Assembly: GCA_030604885.1 (NCBI GenBank)
Contig: JAUVUZ010000007.1
Span: 55,152-119,151 of the forward strand
DNA from: Alphaproteobacteria bacterium
GTDB taxonomy: Bacteria > Pseudomonadota > Alphaproteobacteria > Rhodospirillales > Rhodospirillaceae
Length of the DNA stretch: 64,000 nucleotides
Reading direction: 5' to 3'
In this document: positions 10,681 through 20,971 of the stretch, piece after piece
How positions within the stretch are numbered: position 1 is the stretch's first letter
How the letters are laid out: the number at the start of each line of letters is the position of its first letter
The notes under the pieces: generated by a model
Seen by the model: only the letters and a program-made list of their open reading frames with translations
What the model was told of the DNA's origin: nothing
The model's database searches: none
Made by a program: the position numbers and the translations under genes

Positions 10681-11965
10681 GCCGCGCCCGGGGCCGCCTT
10701 GCCCGCCCGCACCCAGTCCTCGGCGTCGCGGGCGGGCATCGGCGGCGAGAACAGATACCCCTGACCGAGGTCGGCGCCGAGGTGGGCGACGATGCGGTGC
10801 TGCGCCTCGGTCTCGATCCCCTCCGCCACCAGCTCCATGCCGAGGTGCTTGCCGAGGGCGATGGTGAGGCGCACCAGTTCGACGCGGCGGGCATCGGCGT
10901 CCAGACCCTGGATCAGCTTCTTGTCGATCTTCATGAAATCGAGGCCGAAGTGGTCGAGCTGGCCGAGGGACGAATAGCCCGCGCCGAAATCGTCCACGCC
11001 GATCGCGACGCCGATCCGGCGCAGCCGGGCGATCTTGCGCGCCACCGTGTCGATGTCGGAGGCGAGGGCGGTTTCGGTGACCTCGAGCTTGATCCGCCGG
11101 GGGTCCGCGCCGGTGGTGTCGAGGGCCTCCTCCACCGCCTCCTCGATCCCCGGCGCCGCCAACTGCACCGCCGAGAGGTTGACGCTCATGGTCAGCGGCG
11201 CGGCGGAGATCGCGTCCCACGCCACCAGATGGCGGCACGCCTCCCACAGGATGAAGTTGCCGAGGCCCTGAATCAGCCCCGACCGCTCGGCCACCGGAAT
11301 GAAGCGCTCGGGCGGCACCAGGCCCAGCTCCGGGTGGTTCCAGCGCGCCAGGGCCTCGAAGCCCGCCAGCCGCCCGCTGCCGTCGAGGGCGACGAGGGGC
11401 TGGAACGCCAGGCGGAAGTGGTCGCCGGTCTCGAAGCTCTCGCGCATGCCGTTCTCGATGCGGAAGTCGAACTCGATGCGGGTCTTGTGCGCCGGGTCGT
11501 AGAACTGCGCGGCGCCGAGGGTCTGCCGCCGCGCGTCCTCCATCGCGAACAGGGCGTTCTGCAGCAGCTGGCCGCCGCCCACGCCGCGGGCCGAAAGGGC
11601 GACGCCGACATAGGGCGGGTTGAACAGGTTGGCGCGGCCGACGACGTGGGGCACCGAGCACTGCGCCACCACCCGGTGCGCCATGTGCATCGCCTCGCGG
11701 GCGTCGATTCCCGGCACCACCAGGGCGAACTTGCCGGGCCACGGCTCGTCGATGGATCGGCCGGGGAAAATCGCCTCCAGCCGCGCGGCGACCGCGTCGA
11801 GGATCGCGTTGCCGCCGTCGAAGCCGAGGTTCCAGTTGACGAAATCGAGGCGGCCGATCCCCACCAGGATCAGCGCCGCGCCGCCGGGAGCGGCGCAGGC
11901 GGCGTCGAGCCGGCCGATGAAATCGGCCTGAAGCCGGATCGCCTCGTATCGCCGCACCGCCGCCG

Positions 11966-13672
11966 TCACAGGAAGAGTTCGTCGAGATCGTCGGCGGACG
12001 CCGGGGGGTCGGGGTCGTCTTCGGCGAACAGGGCGTGGACCAGCCGCTCGCTGTCCATGGTGTAGTGGGCCGAGAGCAGGCGCTCCACCTCCGCCCGCAG
12101 CGGCGCCGGGTCGCTGCGGTCCGGGTCCACCGCGTCGGCGAGGGCGGAAATCTCGCCCACCGCGCGGTCGAGCGCCTGGCCGACGCGGGCGCCCACGTCG
12201 AACCCGGCGGCGGCGGCCGCGAGGCGGTCGGCGACCCGCGCCGCCTCGGCGTCGAGTCCGGCGAGCGCCGCATCCAGCACGCCGCCCAGGTCGCGCAGCA
12301 CGCCGATGCCCGCCTCCATGGCGTCGAGGGCGCCGGTGTCGTGGCCGCCGTCGCCCGCGTCGATGCGCGCGGCCCCGGCGATCGCCTCGGCCAACGCGGC
12401 GCCGAGGGCGCGGGATTGCTCCTCGGTGCGGTTGGAGCAGGCCCGCAGCTCCTGCGCCACCACCCCGAGCGCCTGCCCGGCGACGCCGAGGCGGCCGCAG
12501 CGCAGGGTGGCGTTGAGCGCCATCACCCGCACGTCGGCGTCGATGGAGCGGATGTCCTTGAGGTCGGCGGTCATCTCGGCGAAATCGGCGGAGGTGGCGT
12601 CGGTGAGGCCGCGCACCGCCCGCCGCGCCTCCTCGGTGCGGCGCAGCAGGTCGCGGGTGGCGGCGATCTCCGGCTCCACCTCGCCGACGAACGAGCCGCC
12701 CGCCGCCGCGCCGAACGCGTCGAAGGCGAGGTCGCGCACCGCCGACACCGTGTCGGCCAGCCGCGCGAGGCGCGCCGCCAGCGCCTCCGCCTGAATCTTG
12801 AAGTCGTCGCGGGTGCGGCCGAGTTGGGCCGCCTGCAACCGCAGCACCGCCCCCGCCAACGGCGCGCGATGCTCCGGCGCGATCCCGGCGATCGCCTCGT
12901 TGGTGCCGCCCTCGACGATCTCCGCCACCACGCCCAGCACGGTGACGACGTGGGCGACGCGCTGCGCCGCGATGTCGTTGATCTGCATCTCGCCGATCGC
13001 CGCGGCCAGCTCGGCCGCCACCGCCGCCGAACGCTCGCCGAGATCGGCGGCGGAGCGCGCCGCGCCGCCGCGCCGGGCGTCGAGGGCGTCGAGCGCGCGA
13101 CGCAGGCGGGCGCGCACCGCGCCCAGCTCGCCGCCCTTGGCGCCGTCGAACGCCGAAACCTCGGCGATCGCCTCGGCCAGCAGGCCGCGCAGCCGCGTCA
13201 GGCGTTCGCCGGTGCGTTCGAGGCTGGCGAGCGCGGCGTTGCCGAGCCGCGCGATCTCCACCGTGAACACCGCCATGTCCGCCGCGCCGTGGGGCAGCAG
13301 CGCCGCCTGCACCTTGGCATTGAGCGCCAGAACCGGCACCTCGGCGATGATCTTGCGCAGGCGGCCGAGCAGGGTCGCCACGTCGTCGGTGCGGGCACGC
13401 ACGGCGGAAAGGGTTTCCGCCGCAGCGCCGCCCTCGGCGGCGAACGCGATCACCCGGTCGGCGGCCTCGCCGAGGCGGGCGCTGGCGTCCGCCGCCTCGC
13501 CCTCGACGATCCGCCGCGACAGGTCGGAAAGATCGCCGCCGACCCGCGCCAGCGCCGCCTCCGCCTCCCCCAAGGCGGTGCCGACGGCGAGGAAGGCGCG
13601 TTCGGTGGGGGCGTGCCCGGCGTCGAGGGACGCGGCGATCTCGCGCAGGCGGCGGGCGACCGGCGGGGCCAT
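11966..13672 (-). CDS. Receptor-like coiled-coil protein with CheZ-like motifs, che operon
   Basis: A 568-residue, almost wholly helical, Ala-rich cytosolic protein with no membrane segment or HAMP. Two segments resemble the chemoreceptor hairpin tip: VLALNAKVQAALLP (about 114-127) and VMALNATLRCGRLG followed by a VVAQELR segment (about 383-410). Both lack the full receptor consensus. Between them, MQINDIAAQR places Asp233 and Gln237 in a D-x3-Q spacing like the CheZ phosphatase residues Asp143 and Gln147. The C-terminus, after a Pro/Asp-rich linker, ends ADDLDELFL, resembling the acidic CheY-binding tail of CheZ. It overlaps cheB (TGATG) and the EAL gene (GTGA). I see a chemotaxis signalling protein; a CheY-P phosphatase role is inference. 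Confidence 0.7.
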   Translation of the reverse strand: MAPPVARRLREIAASLDAGHAPTERAFLAVGTALGEAEAALARVGGDLSDLSRRIVEGEAADASARLGEAADRVIAFAAEGGAAAETLSAVRARTDDVATLLGRLRKIIAEVPVLALNAKVQAALLPHGAADMAVFTVEIARLGNAALASLERTGERLTRLRGLLAEAIAEVSAFDGAKGGELGAVRARLRRALDALDARRGGAARSAADLGERSAAVAAELAAAIGEMQINDIAAQRVAHVVTVLGVVAEIVEGGTNEAIAGIAPEHRAPLAGAVLRLQAAQLGRTRDDFKIQAEALAARLARLADTVSAVRDLAFDAFGAAAGGSFVGEVEPEIAATRDLLRRTEEARRAVRGLTDATSADFAEMTADLKDIRSIDADVRVMALNATLRCGRLGVAGQALGVVAQELRACSNRTEEQSRALGAALAEAIAGAARIDAGDGGHDTGALDAMEAGIGVLRDLGGVLDAALAGLDAEAARVADRLAAAAAGFDVGARVGQALDRAVGEISALADAVDPDRSDPAPLRAEVERLLSAHYTMDSERLVHALFAEDDPDPPASADDLDELFL

Positions 13673-14751
13673 CACGGCGTCCCCGCGTGGGCGCGGTCGA
13701 TGCGCAGGATTTCCCCGGCGATGGCGCCGAGCGGCAGCACCTTCTGCGCCGCGCCGCGACGGATCGCCTCCTTCGGCATGCCGAAGACCACGCAGGTCTC
13801 CTCGTCCTGCGCCACCGTGCGCGCGCCCGCGTTCCGCATTTCCAAGAGTCCCACGGCGCCGTCGTCCCCCATGCCGGTCATCAGGATGCCGAGGCCGTTG
13901 GCCCCGAGGTGTTGGGCGGCGGAACGGAACAGAACGTCCACCGAAGGGCGGTGCCGGGTCACCAGCGGACCGTCCTTCACCGCCACGTGGTAGCGCGCGC
14001 CGGAGCGCTGGATCAGGGTGTGGCGGTTGCCGGGGGCGATCAGCACCCGGCCGCGCAGGATCGCGTCGCCGTCGGCCGCCTCCTTCACCTCCACCGCGCA
14101 CAGGCCGTCGAGGCGGCGGGCGAAGGCGGTGGTGAAGGTTTCCGGCATGTGCTGCACCACCACCATGCCCGGCGCGTCGGGCGGCAGGGCCTGCAGCACC
14201 TGGCGCAGGGATTCGGTGCCGCCGGTGGAGGCGCCCACGCACACCACCATCTCGGTGGTGCGCGCCATCGCCTGGGCGCGCGGCGGCGGCATCATCGCGT
14301 CGGCGGTGAGCTTCTTCTCGGGCACCGGGGCGCGCGGCCGCAGCGGCTTGACGCGCGCGCAGGCGGCGGCCTTGACCACGTCGCGGATGCGCATCGCCGC
14401 CTCGCGCAGCTGCGCGCGGGTGTCGAGCTTGGGCTTGAGGATCACGTCCACCGCGCCCGCCTCGAGGGCCTGCATCAGGGTTTCCGAGCCGTCCTCGGTC
14501 AGCGACGAGCACATCACCACCGGAATCGGATGCTGGCTCATCAGCTTGCGCAGAAAGGTGATGCCGTCCATGCGCGGCATTTCGACGTCGAGGGTGATGA
14601 CGTCGGGCGCCTCCTCCTGGATCCGCCGCGCCGCCACGAACGGGTCGGCGGCCACGCCGATGACGCGGATCTCCGGGTCGCCGGAGAGGATCTCCGAAAG
14701 CACCTCCCGCACCGAGGCGGAATCGTCGACCACCAGAACCCTGACCGGCAT
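13672..14751 (-). CDS. cheB: Chemotaxis response regulator protein-glutamate methylesterase
   Basis: A 359-residue CheB. The receiver domain (1-125) has the acidic pair at residues 9-10, the phospho-acceptor D55 (LDVEMP) and a KPK loop. A linker leads to the C-terminal methylesterase domain with nucleophile S175 in GASTGG, a HMPETF segment with the triad His and an MGDDGA segment with the triad Asp. It removes methyl groups from chemoreceptors for adaptation and also deamidates Gln residues. It lies 2 bp after cheR and its stop overlaps the start of the next gene. Confidence 0.95.
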   Translation of the reverse strand: MPVRVLVVDDSASVREVLSEILSGDPEIRVIGVAADPFVAARRIQEEAPDVITLDVEMPRMDGITFLRKLMSQHPIPVVMCSSLTEDGSETLMQALEAGAVDVILKPKLDTRAQLREAAMRIRDVVKAAACARVKPLRPRAPVPEKKLTADAMMPPPRAQAMARTTEMVVCVGASTGGTESLRQVLQALPPDAPGMVVVQHMPETFTTAFARRLDGLCAVEVKEAADGDAILRGRVLIAPGNRHTLIQRSGARYHVAVKDGPLVTRHRPSVDVLFRSAAQHLGANGLGILMTGMGDDGAVGLLEMRNAGARTVAQDEETCVVFGMPKEAIRRGAAQKVLPLGAIAGEILRIDRAHAGTP

Positions 14752-14753
14752 CG

Positions 14754-15608
14754 CTACACCCGTTCGAACACCGTCGGCGCGACCTGACGCAACGGCAGCG
14801 GAAAGCCGGTGATCGTCTCGGAATGGCCGACGAACAGATATCCCCCCGGAACGATGCTGTCGCAGATACGCGCCAGAACCTTGTGCTGGGTGGGCTTGTC
14901 GAAATAGATGAGGACGTTGCGGCAGAATACCACGTGCATCGCGGTGGGCAGCCGGTATCCGGTGTCGATCAGGTTGAGCCGGGCGAAAGTCACCTGACGG
15001 CGCAACTCGGGGACGATCCGCACCAGCGCCGCCTCGCGGTCGCGGGAGCGCAGCAGGTAGCGGCCGCGCATCGCCGCGGGCACCGGCGCGATCATCGCCT
15101 CGGGGTAGATGCCCTCGGCGGCGGTCTCCAGCACCTCGCGGCAGATGTCGGTGCCGAGGATCGACCAGCGCAGCGGCTCCACCATCTGCGACCAGTCGGA
15201 GAGGGTCATCGCCAGGGAATACGCCTCCGCTCCGGTGGAGGCGGCGGCGCTCCACACCTGAAGCGCCTCGTTGCCGAGGGCGCGGCCGCCCGCGAGGCGC
15301 GGCAGCACCGCCTCGGTAAGATAGTGGAAGTGCTCGGCCTCGCGGAAGAAGTCGGTCTTGTTGGTGGTCACCGCGTCGATGATCCGCTCGGCCTCGTCGG
15401 CGAGGCCGTCCTCATGGAACAGATAGTCGCAGTATTCGGAGATGTCGGCGAAGCCGAGGGCGCGCACCCGGTGCCGCAGCCGTCCCTCGACCATGATCTT
15501 CTTCGGCGGCGTGATGCGGATGCCGCTGACGTCGACGATGAAGCGCGACAGGCGCTCGAAATCGTGCTGCCGCATCTGGAACGGATCGGGTCGGGGCAAA
15601 GCGCTCAT
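14754..15608 (-). CDS. cheR: Chemotaxis protein-glutamate methyltransferase
   Basis: A 284-residue S-adenosylmethionine-dependent methyltransferase that methylates receptor Glu residues. The N-terminal helical domain (about 1-85) precedes the Rossmann domain with [16 protein letters not shown] as the cofactor loop, [10 protein letters not shown], and the CheR-typical [10 protein letters not shown] segment. The ATG overlaps the stop of the upstream cheW (ATGA). The linked receptor gene ends in an aromatic pentapeptide that could dock this enzyme. Confidence 0.95.
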   Translation of the reverse strand: MSALPRPDPFQMRQHDFERLSRFIVDVSGIRITPPKKIMVEGRLRHRVRALGFADISEYCDYLFHEDGLADEAERIIDAVTTNKTDFFREAEHFHYLTEAVLPRLAGGRALGNEALQVWSAAASTGAEAYSLAMTLSDWSQMVEPLRWSILGTDICREVLETAAEGIYPEAMIAPVPAAMRGRYLLRSRDREAALVRIVPELRRQVTFARLNLIDTGYRLPTAMHVVFCRNVLIYFDKPTQHKVLARICDSIVPGGYLFVGHSETITGFPLPLRQVAPTVFERV

Positions 15609-16084
15609 TCCGCCACCTCGGCCAGCAGCGCCGCCTCGTCGCTCCCGAACAGCCGCGCGAGGTCGAACACGATCACGAACCGGCCCTGGCGGCGGCCGAT
15701 CGCGCGGATGTAGTCGGAACGCCAGCGCACGCCGATGTCGGGGGCCTCCCCGGCGCCGTCGTCGTCGAGTTCGGTGACCTCGAACACCCGGTCGGTGAGC
15801 AGGCCGAGCACCAGGTCCCGCCCCGGCATCGGCACCTCGATCACGACGATGCGCGAATGCTCGGTGAGCGGCGCGGCCGCGAGGCCGAGCTTGCATCGCA
15901 GGTCGAGCACCGGCACCGCGTCGCCGCGCACGTCGATGATGCCGCTGAGAAAGGCGGGCGCGTGGGGCAGCGCCGCCATCGGCCGGGGGTCGAGAATTTC
16001 GCGCACCGCCTCGACGCCGACCGCGAAAATCTCGCGCTCGACGCCGAGGGTGACGAACTTTTCGCCGCGCGCGACGCTGGCCAT
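15605..16084 (-). CDS. cheW: Chemotaxis coupling protein CheW (second copy in operon)
   Basis: A 159-residue CheW-fold protein that links receptors to CheA. The pattern of the family is clear: FAVGVEAVREIL near residues 20-31, the SGIIDVRGDAVPVLDL core near 47-62, and a TDRVFEVTEL segment. It sits between the receptor gene (10 bp away) and cheR (4-bp overlap). It shares the architecture of the other CheW of this operon at 18171-18644 but differs in sequence, so the two may serve different array positions. Confidence 0.93.
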   Translation of the reverse strand: MASVARGEKFVTLGVEREIFAVGVEAVREILDPRPMAALPHAPAFLSGIIDVRGDAVPVLDLRCKLGLAAAPLTEHSRIVVIEVPMPGRDLVLGLLTDRVFEVTELDDDGAGEAPDIGVRWRSDYIRAIGRRQGRFVIVFDLARLFGSDEAALLAEVAE

Positions 16085-16094
16085 GGCCGCCTCC

Positions 16095-18167
16095 CTAGAA
16101 CCGCTCGAAGTCGGCGTCGCTGCGGTCCGCGCCGCCGCCGACGAGATCGAGCCGCACCCCGGGGTTGCGCGCGCCGTTGGCCCGTTTCGCCAGGGGCCGC
16201 GCCGGAGCGGCCGCCGCAGCCGGAGCCACGTGGGCGACCGCCGGACGGCTGCGCTTGGGCGCCGCCACCGGCACCACCGACCCGGTGGGGGCGGCGGAGT
16301 CGAGGCGGAAGAACGCGACGTTCTTCTGCAGCTCGGCGGCCTGGGCGGCGAGTTCCTCGGAGGTCGCCGACATCTGCTCGGAAGCCCCGGCGTTCTGCTG
16401 GGTGACGGTGTCGAGCTGCTGGATCGCCTGGTTGATCTGCTCGGCGCCGATGTCCTGCTCGCGGCAGGCGGCGGAGATTTCCTCGATCAGGTCGGCGGTC
16501 TTCTTGATGTCGGGCACCAGGCGCAGCAGCATCTGCCCCGCCTCCTGGGCGCTTTTCACGGTGTCGGAGGACAGCGCGCTGATCTCGGTGGCGGCCGCCT
16601 GGCTGCGCTCGGCGAGCTTGCGCACCTCCGACGCCACCACCGCGAAGCCCTTGCCGTGCTCGCCGGCGCGCGCCGCCTCGACCGCCGCGTTGAGGGCGAG
16701 GAGGTCGGTCTGGCGCGCGATCTCCTGCACGATCACGATCTTTTCCGCGATCGTCTGCATCGCCGCCACCGCCTTTTCCACCGCCTTGCCGCTGCTCTGG
16801 GCGTCGGCGGCGGACTGGCGGGCGATCTTTTCGGTCTGCCCGGCGTTGTCGGCGTTCTGCTTGATGTTGGCGGCCATCTCCTCCATCGCCGAGGAGGCTT
16901 CCTCGGTGGCGGAGGCCTGCTCGGTGGACCCCTGGCTCAGTTCCTCGGCGGCGGAGGAGAGTTCCTCGCTGCCGGAGGAGACGTTGGCGGAGGCGGCGGA
17001 CACCTCGCTCGCCACCACGCGCAGGCGCCGCACCATTTCGTTGACGTGCTCGAGCAGGTCGTCGATCTCGTCGCGGCCCTTGGTCTCGGCGGTGCGGGTA
17101 AGGTCGCCGCCCGACACCGCCTGGGCGAGATCGGCGGCACGGCGGAGGCCGCGGTTGATCGCGATCGAAATCCACGCCGCCGCGCCGAGCGCCAGCACCA
17201 GCGACAACGCCAGGCCGGAGAACAGGGTGGCGCGGGCGTTGGCGTAGGTGGCCTCGCCCGTGGCGATGTCGGCGGCCATGCCGTCGGTGGACATCCGCAC
17301 GATGTCGTCCAGCAGGCCCTGGGCCTGCACCCGCATCGGCCGCGCCGCGCCGATTTCGGCCATCGCGGCGGCGACGCTGTTGACCCGCGCGAAGGCGCGC
17401 AGGTCCTCGTCGGCGCGCACGAACCGCGCCGCCGCCTGTTCGGCGGCCTCGACGCGGCGGCGGTCGGCCTCGGTGGCGGCGGTTTCGGCCAGCCGCGCCC
17501 GCTGCCCGTTGAAGGCCTGGAGGCGGTTGGCGGCCTCGCGGTCGAGGCGGGCGATGGTCTCGTTGTCGGGCGCCACGATCATGCCGCGCTCGAAGGCGCG
17601 GATCTCGGCCATCAGCGTCAGCAGCCGCGACGCGGCCACCGCCATGCGGGCGGCCGCCGGATCGGCGTCGGCGCGGGCGACGAGGGCGGAGAGCGGCTCG
17701 GCCAGGGCGTCGGCGGCCTGGGCGGCCTCGCCGAACGACAGGGCGCGGGCGCGGCTGTCGGAGTTCTTCAGCAGGTGCTCGCGCGCCTTGGCGACGTGCT
17801 GGGCATAGGGGTCGAGGGCGCGCAGGATGTCGTCGAGCTTGGCCTTCACCTCGGGGGTGGCGATCTTCCGCAGCTCGGCCTCGAAGCCGCGCACCTTCTG
17901 GATCGCCGCCAGGGCGCCCGCCGAGTTGGCGTCGATGTCCTCGTCCTTGGTGCTGATCACGCCGTAGAGGGTGCGGGTGCCCACGTCGCCCATGGCGCCG
18001 CGCATTTCGAGCGCCAGGCGCACGCGCTCCGCCGACACCCGGCCCATCGCCGCGAGATTGTCGTTGAGCTCGCTCATCGACCGGACGGCGAGGCCGCCGG
18101 ACCCCACCATCAGCACGACGATCGTGCCGAAGGCCAGGGCAAGTTTGAGTTTGATGGTCATACGCAT
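16095..18167 (-). CDS. Methyl-accepting chemotaxis protein of the che operon, with C-terminal pentapeptide
   Basis: A 690-residue receptor with a signal-anchor helix at about residues 6-28, a large helical periplasmic domain, a second membrane helix near 315-335, HAMP, and a cytoplasmic hairpin whose tip is typical ([18 protein letters not shown] then [16 protein letters not shown]). After a Pro/Ala-rich linker the protein ends in D-F-E-R-F, fitting the x-[HFYW]-x2-[HFYW] tether that recruits CheR/CheB. GGAGG lies 8 nt before the first ATG. Being embedded in the operon, it is probably the cognate receptor of this chemotaxis system; the ligand is unknown. Confidence 0.93.
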   Translation of the reverse strand: MRMTIKLKLALAFGTIVVLMVGSGGLAVRSMSELNDNLAAMGRVSAERVRLALEMRGAMGDVGTRTLYGVISTKDEDIDANSAGALAAIQKVRGFEAELRKIATPEVKAKLDDILRALDPYAQHVAKAREHLLKNSDSRARALSFGEAAQAADALAEPLSALVARADADPAAARMAVAASRLLTLMAEIRAFERGMIVAPDNETIARLDREAANRLQAFNGQRARLAETAATEADRRRVEAAEQAAARFVRADEDLRAFARVNSVAAAMAEIGAARPMRVQAQGLLDDIVRMSTDGMAADIATGEATYANARATLFSGLALSLVLALGAAAWISIAINRGLRRAADLAQAVSGGDLTRTAETKGRDEIDDLLEHVNEMVRRLRVVASEVSAASANVSSGSEELSSAAEELSQGSTEQASATEEASSAMEEMAANIKQNADNAGQTEKIARQSAADAQSSGKAVEKAVAAMQTIAEKIVIVQEIARQTDLLALNAAVEAARAGEHGKGFAVVASEVRKLAERSQAAATEISALSSDTVKSAQEAGQMLLRLVPDIKKTADLIEEISAACREQDIGAEQINQAIQQLDTVTQQNAGASEQMSATSEELAAQAAELQKNVAFFRLDSAAPTGSVVPVAAPKRSRPAVAHVAPAAAAAPARPLAKRANGARNPGVRLDLVGGGADRSDADFERF

Positions 18168-18170
18168 GGT

Positions 18171-18644
18171 TTACGCCTCCTCTGGCGTTCTGCCGGGTCG
18201 GGTCCCGGCGTTCGCCAGGATGTTTTCGAGATCGATGAGCAGGATCAGTTCGCCGTCGCGCTTGCCGATGCCGCGCAGATATTCGGGCCGCCAACGCAGG
18301 CCGATGTCGGGGGTGGCGGCGATCGCCTCGGCGGACAGCTCGGCGACTTCGCGCACCCGGTCGGCGAGCAGGCCGACGGCGCCGGATTCCCCGTCCACCC
18401 GGGTTTCGACGACGACGATGCGGGTGTCGACGGTGGGCGGCGGCGTGGACATGCCGAACTTCAGGCGCAGGTCGGCGAGCGGCACGATCTGCCCGCGCAC
18501 GTTGATCAGGCCGTCGACGAAGCGGCGGGCGCCCGGCACCCGCGTCACCGGCACGAGATCGAGAATCTCGCGCACGTCGCGGGCGTCGACGGCGAGGATC
18601 TCGCCTTCGAGGTCGAAGGTCAGGACTTCGCGCGCGGCGGTCAT
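18171..18644 (-). CDS. cheW: Chemotaxis coupling protein CheW (first copy in operon)
   Basis: A 157-residue CheW-fold protein. Recognisable segments are FDLEGEILAVDARDVREIL, the core DGLINVRGQIVPLADL near residues 45-60, and the LLADRVREV segment. It lies 12 bp after cheA and 3 bp before the receptor gene. A SMART feature is the near absence of extra residues at either end, so it is a plain single-domain coupling protein. Confidence 0.93.
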   Translation of the reverse strand: MTAAREVLTFDLEGEILAVDARDVREILDLVPVTRVPGARRFVDGLINVRGQIVPLADLRLKFGMSTPPPTVDTRIVVVETRVDGESGAVGLLADRVREVAELSAEAIAATPDIGLRWRPEYLRGIGKRDGELILLIDLENILANAGTRPGRTPEEA

Positions 18645-18656
18645 CTCCGGCCTCCT

Positions 18657-20567
18657 CTAAGATGCTCGGAGGCGCTGCTCGAGAGCGCGCCCCGCGGCGA
18701 TCAGGTTGACGATGTCGAGGATCAGGGCGACGGTGCCGTCGCCGAGGATGGTGGCGCCCGAGAACGCGGTGACGTCGGCGTGCAGGCGCGAGAGGGATTT
18801 GATCACGGTCTGGTGGTCGCCGATGATCTGGTCCACCACCAGGCCGACGCGCTGCTCCCCGGAGGCGACGATCACCACCTTCTGATAGGGATCGGGCGGG
18901 GTTTCCGCCGCGAACATCTCGCGCAGGCGCAGGAACGGCACCAGTTCGTCGCGGATGTTGAGGAAACTGCGCGCCTCCGAACCGCCGGTCTCGCTGTCGG
19001 ACAGCTCCACGCATTCCTCCACCGACGACAGCGGAATCACGTAGCGGCCCTCGCCCACCCGCACCAGCAGGCCGTCGATGATCGCGAGCGTGAGCGGCAG
19101 GCGCAGGGTGATGCACGACCCGGCGCCCGGGGCGCTCGCCACCTCGATGAAGCCGCGCAGGCTTTCCACGGTGCGCTTGACCACGTCCATGCCGACGCCG
19201 CGGCCCGACACCTCGGTCACCTGGGCGGCGGTGGAGAAGCCCGGCGCGAAGATCGTCGCGAACAGGTCGGCGTCGGAGACCTCGCCGGTTTCCGGCAGCA
19301 GGCCCGCTTCCACCGCCTTGGCGCGGATGCGCTCGCGGTTCATGCCGCGGCCGTCGTCGGTGATGCTGATCAGCACCTGGGCGCCCGCGTGGCGGGCCTC
19401 GAGGGCGATGGTGCCGATCTCCGGCTTGCCCGCGGCGCGGCGGTCAGCGGCGTCTTCGAGGCCGTGGTCGATGGCGTTGCGGATCAGGTGCATCAGCGGG
19501 TCGGCGAGGCTCTCGATCACGGTCTTGTCGAGTTCGGTCTCCTCGCCCGCGGTGGTGAGGCGCACGTCCTTGCCCAGTTCCCGCGCGAGATCGTGGATCA
19601 CCCGGCGGAACCGGCCGAACAACTGCACGATCGGGATCATCCGGATGCCCATGGTGGCGCCGCGCATTTCGGCGGCGAGGCGCTCGATCTCCTCGGCGAT
19701 GGCGCGCAGGTTGGGGTCCTGGCTCGTCTGGGCGATCTGCCGCAGGCGCGACTGGGCGATCACCAGTTCGCCGACCCGGTCCATCAGGCTGTCGATGCGC
19801 TCGGCGGAGACGCGGATGCCGGAGGCGGCGGTGGAGGACGTGCCTCCGGTCGCGGCGGGCGCGGCGGCCGCCGCCGGAGGCGGCGCCTCGACCGGCGCGG
19901 GCGCGTCGGCGCGGGCGATCTCGAGCTCCATGTCGTCGATCACGAACATGAACACGTCCTCGATCGCCGATTCCGGCTTGTCGGTGACGAGGCGGGCGCG
20001 CCAGCGCAGCAGGCACCGCTCCGGATCGAGGGTGTCGAGGCCGGGCACCGCGTCGGTGTCGGCGGTCAGCTCGCACGCCCCCAGCTCGCGCAGTTCGTCC
20101 AGCAGCGGCAGCGGGTTGACGCCGTTGGCGAGGCAATCGGGCGGCAGCGCGAAGCGGATATCGTAGGTGCGGGTCGGCGCCGCCGGGGCCGCCTCGGCAC
20201 CGTCGAGGCGGCGGAGTTCGGCCAGCAGCGCCTCGCCGATCGCCGGTTCGGCGGCGGCCGGGTCGAGCACCAGCTGGCGCATGAAGTCCTTGGCCGCCAG
20301 CGAGGTGGCGACGAGGTCCGACCCCGGGCGCGCGCCGGTCTTGCGCAGGCGGTCGAAGGTGTTCTCGACCACGTGGGCGAACGCCGCGAGGTCCTGGAAG
20401 CCGAACATCGCGCCCGACCCCTTGAGGGTGTGGAGCGCGCGGAAGGCGGTGTCGATCAGCGCCGGGTCGGCGTTGCTCTCGATGTCGAGCAGCACGTCCT
20501 CGAGCCGCACCAGAAGGTCCTGCGCCTCCTGGCGGAAGGTTTCGGCGGGATCGACGGGCGCGCTCAT
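18657..20567 (-). CDS. cheA: Chemotaxis sensor histidine kinase CheA
   Basis: A 636-residue CheA. The HPt domain has the phosphorylated H46 (ALHTLKGSG). A P2-like segment lies at about 130-220, followed by a Pro/Ala linker, the dimerisation helices (residues about 255-315), the ATPase domain with LIRNAIDHGLED, DDGRGMN and GRGVGMDVV motifs, and a C-terminal CheW-like domain from about 500. It autophosphorylates under receptor control and passes phosphate to CheY and CheB. Its ATG overlaps the cheY stop (ATGA). Confidence 0.96.
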   Translation of the reverse strand: MSAPVDPAETFRQEAQDLLVRLEDVLLDIESNADPALIDTAFRALHTLKGSGAMFGFQDLAAFAHVVENTFDRLRKTGARPGSDLVATSLAAKDFMRQLVLDPAAAEPAIGEALLAELRRLDGAEAAPAAPTRTYDIRFALPPDCLANGVNPLPLLDELRELGACELTADTDAVPGLDTLDPERCLLRWRARLVTDKPESAIEDVFMFVIDDMELEIARADAPAPVEAPPPAAAAAPAATGGTSSTAASGIRVSAERIDSLMDRVGELVIAQSRLRQIAQTSQDPNLRAIAEEIERLAAEMRGATMGIRMIPIVQLFGRFRRVIHDLARELGKDVRLTTAGEETELDKTVIESLADPLMHLIRNAIDHGLEDAADRRAAGKPEIGTIALEARHAGAQVLISITDDGRGMNRERIRAKAVEAGLLPETGEVSDADLFATIFAPGFSTAAQVTEVSGRGVGMDVVKRTVESLRGFIEVASAPGAGSCITLRLPLTLAIIDGLLVRVGEGRYVIPLSSVEECVELSDSETGGSEARSFLNIRDELVPFLRLREMFAAETPPDPYQKVVIVASGEQRVGLVVDQIIGDHQTVIKSLSRLHADVTAFSGATILGDGTVALILDIVNLIAAGRALEQRLRAS

Positions 20568-20929
20568 CCCAGCACCTTGGCCACCAGCGCCAGCAGGCGG
20601 TCGGGCTGGAACGGCTTGACGATCCACGCGGTGGCGCCGGCGCTCTTGGCCTCCGCCTTCTTCTCCGCCTGGCTTTCGGTGGTGAGGAAGACGATCGGCA
20701 CGCCCTTGTAGGCGGGCAGCGCGCGCAGGCCGCGGATCAGGCCGAGACCGTCGAGGTTGGGCATGTTGAGGTCGGTGAGCACGAGGTCGAAGCTGCCCGC
20801 CTTGGCCTTGGCGAGGCCGTCGGCGCCGTCCACCGCCTCGGTCACGGCGAACCCGCCGCCCGCCAGCGTCATGCGCACCATCTGCCGCATGCTGGCCGAA
20901 TCGTCGACGCACAGAATGGACTTGCTCAT
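20564..20929 (-). CDS. cheY: Chemotaxis response regulator CheY
   Basis: A 121-residue single-domain receiver with the acidic pair at residues 9-10, phospho-acceptor D53 in LTDLNMP, a TTES switch segment and the conserved Lys in WIVKPF. It is the likely motor-binding output of the operon. A GGGGGGAAG stretch just upstream of the ATG supplies the ribosome site. It precedes cheA with a 4-bp overlap. Confidence 0.95.
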   Translation of the reverse strand: MSKSILCVDDSASMRQMVRMTLAGGGFAVTEAVDGADGLAKAKAGSFDLVLTDLNMPNLDGLGLIRGLRALPAYKGVPIVFLTTESQAEKKAEAKSAGATAWIVKPFQPDRLLALVAKVLG

Positions 20930-20971
20930 CTTCCCCCCAAGGCTATGACGAATGGGCCGCGCGGCCGCGGT

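Noticed and set aside
15735..20711. A 1658-codon open frame on the plus strand across the che operon
   Set aside because: It is antisense to seven recognisable chemotaxis genes; its low-complexity Gly/Ala/Arg/His composition is typical of a GC-rich shadow frame.
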